Assembly: GCA_035646395.1 (NCBI GenBank)
Contig: DASRPK010000272.1
Coordinates: 1 to 27,045, forward strand
From: JABWBJ01 sp035646395
GTDB lineage: Bacteria > Gemmatimonadota > Gemmatimonadetes > Gemmatimonadales > Gemmatimonadaceae
Direction of reading: 5' to 3'
DNA length: 27,045 bases
Part shown: one piece after another, positions 7,901-15,094 of the stretch
How the letters are laid out: each line of letters begins with the position of its first letter
How positions within the stretch are numbered: the stretch's first letter is position 1
Translations under genes and position numbers: made by a program
Notes under the pieces: model-generated
Told to the model about the DNA's origin: nothing
Seen by the model: only the letters and a program-made list of their open reading frames with translations
Databases searched by the model: none

Positions 7901-8286
7901 ATGCCGCCGTCGGTCGACTTGTAGATGCCGCCGCCGGGCTCGATTGAGTTGCGCGAATTCTGCTCGCCGGTGCCGGCCCAGACCTGCATCGTGTCCGACG
8001 GCGCGACGGCGAGCGCGCCCATCGAACTGACCGGCTTGTCATCGAACGTCGGTCGGAAGGTCACGCCGCCATTGGTACTCTTCCAGACTCCGCCTGCCGC
8101 AGGCGCGACAAACAGCGTGCGCGACGGGAACGGAATGCCGGTGATGTCGGCAATACGCCCTTCGAAGTGAGCCGGACCAACGCTGCGCCATCGAATCCCG
8201 GCCAGCACCGTGGAATCGACGCCTTGCGCAGCGACGAGCGTGGGGGCGGCAACGAGGGCCGCTGTCAGAAGAGATGTGCGCATCAT
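4966..8286 (-). CDS. Secreted Asp-box (BNR/VPS10-like) beta-propeller protein with poly-glycine linkers
   Basis: 1106 residues starting at tandem ATGs (8286/8283). A signal peptide, 'MMRTSLLTAALVAAPTLVAAQ', leads into 'IRWRSVGPAHFEGRIADI', which is typical of bacterial proteins annotated as glycosyl hydrolase, sialidase or VPS10-like. At least eight Asp-box type repeats are visible, for example 'KSTNGGVTF', 'KSTDGGITW', 'KTEDGGQTW', 'KSTDAGATW', 'KTTDGGANW', 'TQNDGQTW' and 'TSLDRGRSW'. They imply one or two seven- to ten-bladed propellers over residues ~25-800. The C-terminal third has three very glycine-rich stretches, including one run of about 14 glycines, before a final beta domain ('PPGDYLVTLTVGGQSFKQRL'). 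No catalytic signature establishes an enzyme activity, so a binding or scaffold role is equally possible. The frame extends 58 codons upstream of the chosen start, but that part is the intergenic repeat. It is transcribed alone or read into from the peptidase gene. Confidence 0.9.
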   Translation of the reverse strand: MMRTSLLTAALVAAPTLVAAQGVDSTVLAGIRWRSVGPAHFEGRIADITGIPFPSRTLFVAPAAGGVWKSTNGGVTFRPTFDDKPVSSMGALAVAPSDTMQVWAGTGEQNSRNSIEPGGGIYKSTDGGITWRLMGLEKTQHIGRVVVHPRNPNIVYVAALGAAWKTNPERGLYKTEDGGQTWKLSKFISDRAGFIDVELDPANPDVVWATSWERIRGPYYLKSGGPGSALWKSTDAGATWTEVKGTGWPETQKGRINLSIFPGDGKIIYAIVEADSTPNTRTGQPPQQLKNGLYKTTDGGANWEKMHDANTRPFYYSMVNVHPRNSNRVWFSSTPMLVSNDGGRTAFEALRDVHIDTHALWIDPGDPEHMAVGNDGGVYITWDGGGAWDFGEYLAIGQFYEVSYDYRVPYYICGGAQDNGSHCGPSRRKGNIQNSYWFMVSGGDGFYTQQHPREPWIVWTESQGGNVQRTNIRTGVGQPLAKPGYRQRYLMLEDSIMMVRGDTMRPPPREAARTLTDLRQRQVADSIEWTMRYNWNTPFLLSPHNPDIFYMGGSRVLKSNYRGDNLYPISPDLSKKQWAKIDTSMTKTGGITRDATGAETYGTVVALAESYVRPGWLMAGTDDGNVWTTQNDGQTWQQIPMSRFPGMATGDIYTGKFEPSHFDESTFYVTFDNHRNNDFTPYVYVTTDFGQTFRSIVNNLPKDSPADYARVLREDPTNRDLLFVGTSRAVYTSLDRGRSWQRFMSSMPNVPVYDLQIHPRDKELIAATHGRSFWIVDINPLQQMAGTAGARVMAGSAYLFAPRVAYDYGESPNQGESFYGIGHKTFQSPSPPHGAEISYRVGAGAAPASGGEGGGRGGRGGGAGASILISDAAGDTVAVVNGPASPGIHKVYWNFRGRAVPVRVALGPSQLRDSTNLARRITAVFDSVGRAGTVPQASLDRMKNALLSGNVAALAGRGGGGGGGGGGGGGGAGRGAAVPGGWNARPGEGTEPIGGRGARGGGGGAGAADPFAEFPGGAEGLAILLRPRGAPAFAGRGGGAGEIGQRLAVLSGGGGGGGRGGGGGGGFGGGPLAPPGDYLVTLTVGGQSFKQRLRVERLEGFGEVPK

Positions 8287-8359
8287 GGGGTGTAGAGAGG
8301 GGCCTTTGTGTGCACCTAAACTGCAGCTACGAACGTGAGTTGGCGAGCGTTGAGAAGGG

Positions 8360-8447
8360 GGACGTGGGACGTGAGACGTGGGAGGAACCGGATACCCGCC
8401 GGAATCCGTGGTAATCAGGTTCCTCCCACGTCCCACGTCCCAAGTCC
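8360..8447. repeat. 30-bp-arm inverted repeat built from 7-bp words (GGACGTG)
   Basis: The left arm (8360-8389) is GGACGTG, GGACGTG, AGACGTG followed by GGAGGAACC. The right arm (8418-8447) is its reverse complement at 28 of 30 positions. The loop is 28 nt. It follows the stop codon of the P1 peptidase gene by 9 nt on the transcribed strand and lies upstream of the Asp-box gene. It could end or stabilise the peptidase transcript; no T-run follows. Confidence 0.85.
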
Positions 8448-8456
8448 ACCTTCGGC

Positions 8457-9401
8457 TCAAGCCAGCCGCACCGCCCGCTCAATCGCCATTTCAAGGACGC
8501 GCACAGCCAGCGCCTCCACCTGAACAAGAGGCACGTTCAGCCCCTCATGCCTGCATAACGAGAAGACGATGTCCCCGTCGTACGACGTTCCCGCCGGCGT
8601 AATGCGACGGTACAGCGCGGCCGATGCAGCCTGCGCCAGTTCACATATCGCCGAGCGGGAAAGTGTCGCGTTCGTGGCGACCACCGCCAGGGTCGTATTG
8701 CCGGAGATGGGACTCTCAGTGGTCGCCGGTTTCGCTGGAAATGCGGGCGGGCCCTCGGCCAGGATCTTCGCCGAGTCCACGAAACTTCCGTCGGGGATGC
8801 GTGCGCCGGCGATGATGGCGCCGTTCGCGTCACGTACATCGCCGAAGGCGTTCACCACCGCGACCGCTCCGACCATCAACTCGTCGACCTGCTCGAACCA
8901 GCACCCCACGCCGCCCTTCATCGCGCCTTCGCGCCCGCCAACTTTCCCCACGGTTGCGCCGGTGCCGGCGCCCACACTCCCCTCGCGAAATCCAACCGCT
9001 TGAGCGGAGTCGCAGGCGGCGTACGCCATCTCAGGAGTGGGCCTCGCGTCCGGCCTGCCGAGTGGCAGCAGGTCGAAGATGACGGCCGCAGGAACGATGG
9101 GCACGACAAAATCGCCCATGGGGTGTCCGCGCCGATTTTCCTCCATCCAGCGCATAACGCCGGCCGCGGCGTCGAGCCCGAACGCAGAGCCGCCGGTCAG
9201 CATCACGGCGTCGACGCGATCGGCGAGGCTCGTCGGCGAGAGAGCGTTCAGTTCGCGCGTGCCGGTCGCGCGACCCACGATGCAGTACCCGCCGCGCCAC
9301 CGGGACTGCGTGTGGCGAACGACCGTAACTCCTGTTGCCCCTTCACGGTCGGTCGCGTGACCGACCATGAGGCCGAGCGGAGTGAAGTCGACCTCGGTCA
9401 C
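8457..9401 (-). CDS. P1-family (S58, DmpA/L-aminopeptidase-like) N-terminal-nucleophile peptidase
   Basis: 314 residues from a GTG at 9401 that overlaps the stop of the upstream gene (GTGA). The start 'VTEVDFTPLGLMVGHATD' matches the usual beginning of this family. Other hallmarks are 'RATGTRELNALSPTSLADRVDAVMLTGGSAFGLDAAAGVMRW' (residues ~44-85), 'GSVGAGTGATVGK' (141-153), 'GGVGCWFEQVDELMVGAVAVVNAFGDV' (163-189) and 'GNTTLAVVATNATL' (234-247). The last motif corresponds to the autoprocessing site, where Thr236 would be the N-terminal nucleophile in place of the serine of DmpA. These enzymes release N-terminal residues from small peptides or amides. There is no signal peptide, so it is probably cytoplasmic. 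It is likely co-translated with the zinc-binding mini-protein. The frame is open for 35 codons further upstream but only inside that gene. Confidence 0.92.
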   Translation of the reverse strand: MTEVDFTPLGLMVGHATDREGATGVTVVRHTQSRWRGGYCIVGRATGTRELNALSPTSLADRVDAVMLTGGSAFGLDAAAGVMRWMEENRRGHPMGDFVVPIVPAAVIFDLLPLGRPDARPTPEMAYAACDSAQAVGFREGSVGAGTGATVGKVGGREGAMKGGVGCWFEQVDELMVGAVAVVNAFGDVRDANGAIIAGARIPDGSFVDSAKILAEGPPAFPAKPATTESPISGNTTLAVVATNATLSRSAICELAQAASAALYRRITPAGTSYDGDIVFSLCRHEGLNVPLVQVEALAVRVLEMAIERAVRLA

Positions 9402-9583
9402 CCCTTGGCTGGTGCCTGTATTGCTGTTTTTGACGCGCAGCGGCGGCAGAGGGTGACGCCTTTCAGGGAGCAGACCTGGCAGATGAAGGTGCCGCACCCG
9501 TGACACGGGTAGCCTTCGGACGCGCGCTCCTCATTGCCACACGCTCGGCAGTTCATGGCGTCTCGTTCGCGCAGCTCGGTCAT
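9398..9583 (-). CDS. 61-residue four-CxxC zinc-binding mini-protein
   Basis: The ATG at 9583 has an excellent GGAGG 5 nt upstream. The protein has four CxxC pairs: CRAC, CHGC, CQVC and CRRC. The spacing suggests two zinc sites in a double zinc-ribbon or B-box-like fold, with 'GTFICQVCSLKG' resembling the middle of such modules. A second in-frame ATG (9556) lies just before the first CxxC, but the strong ribosome site supports the longer form. It overlaps the P1 peptidase start by 4 nt, so the two are probably translated together. No DNA-binding or enzymatic motif is visible. An adaptor or regulatory role for the peptidase is speculation from position. Confidence 0.82.
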   Translation of the reverse strand: MTELRERDAMNCRACGNEERASEGYPCHGCGTFICQVCSLKGVTLCRRCASKTAIQAPAKG

Positions 9584-9668
9584 TCTGACCTCCACCGTTC
9601 CTTTCAAAGCTAATGACTCGCTTTCGAATCTGCCCCGCTCAGTACTGCCCGAGCGAGCAAAAACTCCA

Positions 9669-10556
9669 TTACGGCCGGGGGCGAAGAAAAACTGCGGCGC
9701 CCGGCGCAACTGAAATCTCGATAGGCGTGCGACCAACGATATCCCCGTCTGCCTGAACCGACACCGACGGCTCAGTGGTAATCCTGAACCTGCGGCCTCG
9801 CGCGAACGTCATGCGCGCGTGCGGACGGAAATCCTTGCGCAATAATCGGAGGATCAGCCCGAAAACATCGCGCCGGCGCTCCGGCATGAACACGCACAGG
9901 TCGAGCTCACCATCGTCAGGCTTTACATCCGGACCGACCGAAAATCTGCGGCCGAGTATTGCCCCGGCGTTTGCGACCATCGCCAGGATCGCGTTCGCTT
10001 CGACCATCTTGCCATCGACATCGATCTTGACATGCACCGGCTCGTGAACAAGCGCAGCGCGTGTCGCCGTCAACGCATACGACAACATGCCAAGCGCGCG
10101 CTTGCTGCCAAACGGTGTCTTCTCGACCATCGCCACGTCCACGCCAACGCCCGCCGCAAACGTGAAGTAGCGCCCATCCGGCAGCTGACCGAGGTCGAAC
10201 GTGCACCGCTCGCCCTCGAGGAGGCGCTCGACCGCGCGACGGGTGCCTAACGGGATACCAAGGACACCCGCGACCAGGTTCCCCGTGCCTCCCGGGAGTA
10301 CCCCGATCGGTGTTCCGGAATGCGCCATTGCACTCACAACTTCCATGACCGCGCCATCCCCACCCAGCACGAACACCGCGTCCCAACCGGCGTCTCCAGC
10401 TTTCAGGACTTCGCGCGCATGCCCCGGATGCGACGTGATCACTTCCTGCACTTCGACGTTGGCCGCCGCGAACGCCCGTAAGGCGACCTCGCGACGTCGT
10501 AGCCCACGCCGTGAATGCGGGTTCACCACGAGCAGCACGCGTTTGAGAGAACTCAT
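9669..10556 (-). CDS. Diacylglycerol kinase/lipid kinase (YegS/DgkB-like)
   Basis: 295 residues. 'VLLVVNPHSRRG' opens the catalytic domain, 'VFVLGGDGAVMEVV' (residues 61-74) is the GGDG nucleotide-binding loop, and 'GVLPGGTGNLVAG' (85-97) is the second conserved loop. The C-terminal half ('DVKPDDGELDLCVF', 'VSVQADGDIVGRTPIEISVAPGAAVFL') is the beta domain that carries the lipid site in this family. It should transfer phosphate from ATP to diacylglycerol or a related lipid at the inner face of the membrane. The start at 10556 has a weak AGGCGG before it. The 39-bp gap to the TamB-like gene is made almost entirely of an 8-bp tandem repeat, so it may be read from the Omp85/TamB transcript. Confidence 0.93.
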   Translation of the reverse strand: MSSLKRVLLVVNPHSRRGLRRREVALRAFAAANVEVQEVITSHPGHAREVLKAGDAGWDAVFVLGGDGAVMEVVSAMAHSGTPIGVLPGGTGNLVAGVLGIPLGTRRAVERLLEGERCTFDLGQLPDGRYFTFAAGVGVDVAMVEKTPFGSKRALGMLSYALTATRAALVHEPVHVKIDVDGKMVEANAILAMVANAGAILGRRFSVGPDVKPDDGELDLCVFMPERRRDVFGLILRLLRKDFRPHARMTFARGRRFRITTEPSVSVQADGDIVGRTPIEISVAPGAAVFLRPRP

Positions 10557-10566
10557 TGCCCGCCTG

Positions 10567-10600
10567 CCCGTTTACCCGTTTACCCGTTTACCCGTTTACC
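10567..10600. repeat. Octanucleotide tandem repeat CCCGTTTA, 4.25 copies
   Basis: Four perfect copies of CCCGTTTA (TAAACGGG on the coding strand) plus two extra bases. The array starts within the stop codon of the TamB-like gene and ends about 10 nt before the lipid-kinase start. Changes in copy number would change the distance between the two genes in 8-nt steps. Confidence 0.95.
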
Positions 10601-13600
10601 GACGCCAAATCCTGAAGAAATCCAGACCCACCTGCCGCTTCGACGTGCTGAAGCCACGTTCACCGACGCCGCACACAAGCTTGTCGAAGGATGGTTCGTA
10701 CGCCGCAGCAACGCCGCTTTGCGCCGATCGGCCGAATTGATACTCGAGCTTGAGGCCAATGGTCGACAGGAATGACGGTGAGGTAGCGGCGGTCGTGAAC
10801 TGGCACAACCCCGAGCTGAGCGACACAAACAGGCGATCCGATACCTGCTTCCCGATCGCGAGCTGCGCACCGCCAAGCGAGAAGATGTCGCCCGGCTGCG
10901 ATCCCTGTGCGGCTGACGTCTGGAGCTGCACCAGGTCCACCAGGCCGCTTGCATAACGAGCAGCGAACGAGCTGGCGAAGCTGCTGAAGCTCGCCAGCAG
11001 CAGCCTGGTGGCGCTGTTGGTGCCGCCGCCAACACTGAAGCTGGGCTGGTCGAACAACACGTACGAGAGCAAGTCGGACTGCGACAGGCCGAGGAGTGAA
11101 TCGGCCGCGTAGAGGTCGAGCGACGGATTCTGCAGCGTACCCGTCACGCGCACGCCGACGCGTACGTCGTTGCGGCCACCATACGTCGCGTTGATCGAAC
11201 GGGAGGTGTACACCGCGCGGATATCGAGTGCGGGGTTGAAGCCGGGCTCACCGTTGAATCGCAGCAGCCCCGATTGCACCTGGAACGTGCGCTGCAACGG
11301 ACTCACGTTGAACCGGTACGTGCCTCGCTCCGTCTGGAGGTCGCCGGTCAATGCCAGCTTGTCTTCGCTGAACCGATCGGCGCGGCCAACCGTCATGTTC
11401 ACGGTTCCCGTCAACTTGATATCGGCATCCTGCGAACGGAGCCAGACGTCATTGCCCATGACGACGCGGACGTTTTCCGCCGAGAGACCGCGGAGGAAGC
11501 GGGCCCCGGGTTGTGGGAGCAAACCCAGTCGCCCCACGGCGGCGCTGTCGATACCCAGTTCTCTCCAGTCTTCAATACTGAACAATTCCTTGTCCGACGT
11601 TTCCGGAAGCACGATTCTGCCCCGGTCGACAACGACGGCTCCCGTGGCGCTCGACGCCAGGTCAGTACCCTTCCATTGCACGTTGGCCGTCACGAACAGA
11701 TCCGCCACCCGCTGATTGCCGACCAGATGGAATTCGTTCGCAATCGCGGTGAGATCGAACGACACGCTGTCGGCATTGAACGGCCGAGCGATAAAACCGT
11801 TTGCCGTGAATCGATTGTCAGGTTCGTCGCCCGACAGCATCGTCAGCGTATCAATGGTTACCGTGTCGTTGCGCGCCGACAGGTCAGCATTGATCGCGCG
11901 AAGCGTGATACCCGCGTCAGGCAGCGTTACTTGCCCCCGGTCGACCGACAACCCGCCGTTCAGCGTTGCGGTGCCGGTCCGACCCGCCAGCTCGAGGTTC
12001 ACCCGGAACGTCCCGGCCGCCTCCCTGACCTTTGTGGTAAACGACTCCAGTACCTGCAGGCCCACGTTAGGGGAATTCACCTTCACCCTCATCGTGTCGT
12101 CGAGCACCCGCTGGTCACGCGCTTCGAGGGCCAGGTCGATCGGGTAGTTCGCCTCGGCAGTCAGCACGGTGGTATCTGACTGAACCACTCGTCCGACGGC
12201 CCTCAGTCGGCGGTCAGCGTAGTCGGCTGTTATTGCGACCTGGGCAACCTTTACGTCGCCAGCTGTCACGCTGTTCAGCGTCGCGTTGGCGGTGATGACG
12301 GGCGCCGCCCGGGTGCCGGTCATCTGGACAGCGCCGGTCAGGTCGCCGCCGAACGGGATTCTGCTCTGCACAATCGTCGACACATCTCGCAATGGAATCG
12401 CCTGGATGACCAGACGCGCGGCGATAGGCAGGCTATCGGGAAGCAGTGCTGCGAGCGTCATCCGTTCATCGCCGCCGGCCGTCAGCGCAACCGTGTCGAT
12501 CACCACCAGTGAAGGCTCGACGCGGATCGAAGCCGGACGCTCGAGGGTGAACCGTTTGTTCTCGAGCATGATCGACAACGAGTCCATCCTGACGACCGCG
12601 GTGTCGGCGAGGAACCGAAGCGCCCCGTGCGACGCGATCACGGGCCCATTCATCTCCGTCGCCAGGACCGAATACGATCCGTCCCGGCCGTCGCCGAAGC
12701 TGACGTCGCCATCGACCCGTGCGAAACCGATCCCGGAGAGACTCAACGTGTCCGAGTGCAGGTTCAATGCACCACCCATGTTCTTCGAGACGTTCGTGAG
12801 AGCCGGCGTCAGCCTGACGTGGTGTGCGCGAAATCCGGGATAGACGATGTCAGCCGCGTTCACTATTCCGCCGACGTCGAGCGTGTCGACATTCCCCCGA
12901 AGGACCAGGTTCCCCTCGACTGTTCCGTTGAGCGAGTCGGTACTCAACACCTTGAGGTATTGGCGCAAGCCGCCTAGCGAGTCGAGCCGGAACGCCAGTG
13001 CCAGCGAATCGCGTATGCCGCCTCCCAGCCCCAGGCCGCCTGACGCGATCACTCGGCCCGCCACTGTTTCCACGGTGTCGGAATCGAAGATCGAGACTCT
13101 CCCCTCGGCGAACCGGAGCTGCAGTCGCGCGCCATCGTGCACTTGCAGCGAGTCGATGTGTGATCGCGCCAAAGCAAAATCGGTGGACCCCACCATGTTG
13201 AACAGCGAGTCAAACCGCACAGCGAGTGTTGCCGATCCGTTCAACGACGTCACTGGAGTAATTGCGGTATCGAGCAGCGTCCTCAGGTCCAGATTGCCGA
13301 AACTCATCACTCCATTCAGCGCATAACCGCCTACCGAGTCACCATCGACACGTCCGTCGTAGGCAATCATTCCCGCGGGGCCCCGCAGCTCGGTCGTGAC
13401 CGAGAGGTCTCCCGTCGTGCCCTGGAGCCGGACCGGTCCCGTGTATTCGCCCTTGAGCGGAATACGCGAGTCAGTGTAGGCGCGTGCAAATGTCGTGAAT
13501 GACAGCGGCTGGGCCGTCATCGCGATGTCGTACGTCGTCGTGGTCTCACCAAACGTCACCCTTCCCGCGCCCACCATGCGCGTCGCGGGACCGCTGCCGT

Positions 13601-15092
13601 CGCTGTGTGTGAGATCTGCCTGCTGGAAACGCACGTCGAGCCAGGATGAATCGAGCACGGCGCTACCGGCGATCTGCCCGTTGATCCGTGGGAACTGTGG
13701 CACCAGGAACTGCAGCGTGCGCAAATCCAGCTGGTCGAGGTGAACCTGCGTTCCATTGAAGACCACCTGCGACGGCTCGAGGATGTTCATCCGTCCACGC
13801 AGCTGCCCGATTGTCGTGGCGCCCGGCACGTTCGCGTCGCGGAAGACGAGGTCGGAGGTGTCGATCATGAAGTTGGTGAGCGGACCCCCGCTCGCGATGA
13901 TCGAGCCCGTGATCGTCCCGCGCCACGGGTATGGCAGCGGTTCACCAGCCAGCTGCTCGATGAACTTGAAGTCGAGCGGCTGCGCCGTGATGTCGACGTC
14001 TTTCACCTCGGTGACCGGAGCACCGATTCCAAATGTCATGTCGCCGCGCAACCGGGAATCGGTCGTGCGTACGTCCATGTCGGTGATGATGTAATCGATC
14101 ACCCGTGGATCGCGACGGCTCAGGATCCGCAGGTTCATCTTGCCGCCGCCGGTGTTAGGCAGCGTCGGATACACCCAGGCGATGTCTTCCAGCGATACCG
14201 TATCGGCCCGGATGTTCAGGTCGAAGCGCGCCGGCTGGTTGTTTCCCCACGACACCTTGCCCACCATGTTTCCCTTCGATCCCGGGAGTTCGAAGTGCGG
14301 GACTTCTGCCCAGATCGTGTCGCCCTGGATGCGAACCAGGCCGCGCGCGTTGCGGAAGAGAAACGGTGGATCGCTTTCGTCGATCGACAGGTTCCGGATG
14401 GCGAACCGCCGGCCACCTTCCTGGCGGTCGTCGAGTCGCGCCGAGTCGAGCTCGATGTGACCATTCGACCATCGCTTGGTCTCGTAGAGCGATCCGGGAC
14501 CACGCCAGATCACCTTGTCCGTGCGCTGCAGGGCGAACGTCGTCAGGCTGTCCTGCACGCGGAGGGGGAGCCCCGAATCTGGAAACCACCGTGTCGTTAC
14601 GGTGACGGTCGCCGAATCGACGATCACGTCCTCGAGCTTGATGAATTGTCCCCAGGCCAGACGAGGTGCTTCCTGCGCAGGTCCGGGCGGCCCCGCAGGA
14701 AAGATCCGCCGGAAGTTGAGCATCCCGAGCGAATCCTCGAACACGTTCGCCGTCAACCGGCCGAACCGCACGTGACGCAGGAGGATGCGCCGGTCGAGCA
14801 GGTCGCGCGGATCGTACTCGAGCTGAATTTTCGCCCCCGCGACGAACAATGAGTCGTTCTTGTCGCGAATCTCCAGCGTATCGATGGTCATCCCGGTGAA
14901 GATCGAGCCGCTGATGCGGCCGATATACATTCTCCCCTGGATGCCACGATTCACCCGATCGACCGCGAAGTTCACCAGCTTCGCCGTTCCCCACTCCGAC
15001 CGCGTCAACGTCGCGACACCAGCGACCACGATCAGCATAACGCTGATCATGATGGCGGCGAACGCGAGGAAGATGCGGCGGCGGCGCGTCAT
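10596..15092 (-). CDS. TamB-like translocation and assembly module protein (DUF490 family)
   Basis: 1498 residues. A single N-terminal membrane anchor (residues ~7-29, 'IFLAFAAIMISVMLIVVAGVA') is followed by 'VNRGIQGRMYIGRISGSIFTGMTIDTLEIRD', the AsmA/TamB-type start. The long middle part consists of repetitive beta-strands ('LRGDMTFGIG', 'GTVEGNLVLRGNVDTLDVGGIVNA'), predicted to form a hydrophobic-groove beta-taco spanning the periplasm. The C-terminus contains the DUF490 core: 'GDVWLR'-like 'GNDVWLRSQDADIKLTGTVNM', 'GRYRF'-like 'ERGTYRFNVSPLQRTFQV', 'YTSRSINATYGGRNDVRVGVRVTGTLQNP', 'LLSYVLF' and 'LKLEYQFGRS'. TamB works with a partner Omp85 barrel in moving outer-membrane proteins or phospholipids between membranes. 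The start lies 2 bp after the stop of the Omp85 gene, which strongly supports the partnership. Confidence 0.93.
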   Translation of the reverse strand: MTRRRRIFLAFAAIMISVMLIVVAGVATLTRSEWGTAKLVNFAVDRVNRGIQGRMYIGRISGSIFTGMTIDTLEIRDKNDSLFVAGAKIQLEYDPRDLLDRRILLRHVRFGRLTANVFEDSLGMLNFRRIFPAGPPGPAQEAPRLAWGQFIKLEDVIVDSATVTVTTRWFPDSGLPLRVQDSLTTFALQRTDKVIWRGPGSLYETKRWSNGHIELDSARLDDRQEGGRRFAIRNLSIDESDPPFLFRNARGLVRIQGDTIWAEVPHFELPGSKGNMVGKVSWGNNQPARFDLNIRADTVSLEDIAWVYPTLPNTGGGKMNLRILSRRDPRVIDYIITDMDVRTTDSRLRGDMTFGIGAPVTEVKDVDITAQPLDFKFIEQLAGEPLPYPWRGTITGSIIASGGPLTNFMIDTSDLVFRDANVPGATTIGQLRGRMNILEPSQVVFNGTQVHLDQLDLRTLQFLVPQFPRINGQIAGSAVLDSSWLDVRFQQADLTHSDGSGPATRMVGAGRVTFGETTTTYDIAMTAQPLSFTTFARAYTDSRIPLKGEYTGPVRLQGTTGDLSVTTELRGPAGMIAYDGRVDGDSVGGYALNGVMSFGNLDLRTLLDTAITPVTSLNGSATLAVRFDSLFNMVGSTDFALARSHIDSLQVHDGARLQLRFAEGRVSIFDSDTVETVAGRVIASGGLGLGGGIRDSLALAFRLDSLGGLRQYLKVLSTDSLNGTVEGNLVLRGNVDTLDVGGIVNAADIVYPGFRAHHVRLTPALTNVSKNMGGALNLHSDTLSLSGIGFARVDGDVSFGDGRDGSYSVLATEMNGPVIASHGALRFLADTAVVRMDSLSIMLENKRFTLERPASIRVEPSLVVIDTVALTAGGDERMTLAALLPDSLPIAARLVIQAIPLRDVSTIVQSRIPFGGDLTGAVQMTGTRAAPVITANATLNSVTAGDVKVAQVAITADYADRRLRAVGRVVQSDTTVLTAEANYPIDLALEARDQRVLDDTMRVKVNSPNVGLQVLESFTTKVREAAGTFRVNLELAGRTGTATLNGGLSVDRGQVTLPDAGITLRAINADLSARNDTVTIDTLTMLSGDEPDNRFTANGFIARPFNADSVSFDLTAIANEFHLVGNQRVADLFVTANVQWKGTDLASSATGAVVVDRGRIVLPETSDKELFSIEDWRELGIDSAAVGRLGLLPQPGARFLRGLSAENVRVVMGNDVWLRSQDADIKLTGTVNMTVGRADRFSEDKLALTGDLQTERGTYRFNVSPLQRTFQVQSGLLRFNGEPGFNPALDIRAVYTSRSINATYGGRNDVRVGVRVTGTLQNPSLDLYAADSLLGLSQSDLLSYVLFDQPSFSVGGGTNSATRLLLASFSSFASSFAARYASGLVDLVQLQTSAAQGSQPGDIFSLGGAQLAIGKQVSDRLFVSLSSGLCQFTTAATSPSFLSTIGLKLEYQFGRSAQSGVAAAYEPSFDKLVCGVGERGFSTSKRQVGLDFFRIWRR

Positions 15093-15094
15093 CG

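Noticed and set aside
8287..8460. Upstream extension of the Asp-box protein by 58 codons
   Set aside because: The extension is encoded by the 30-bp-arm inverted repeat. The tandem ATG at 8286/8283 starts a clean signal peptide.
13740..14852. 370-codon plus-strand open frame inside the TamB-like gene
   Set aside because: It is antisense to a continuous 1498-residue protein with family features at both ends. It shows no domain of its own.
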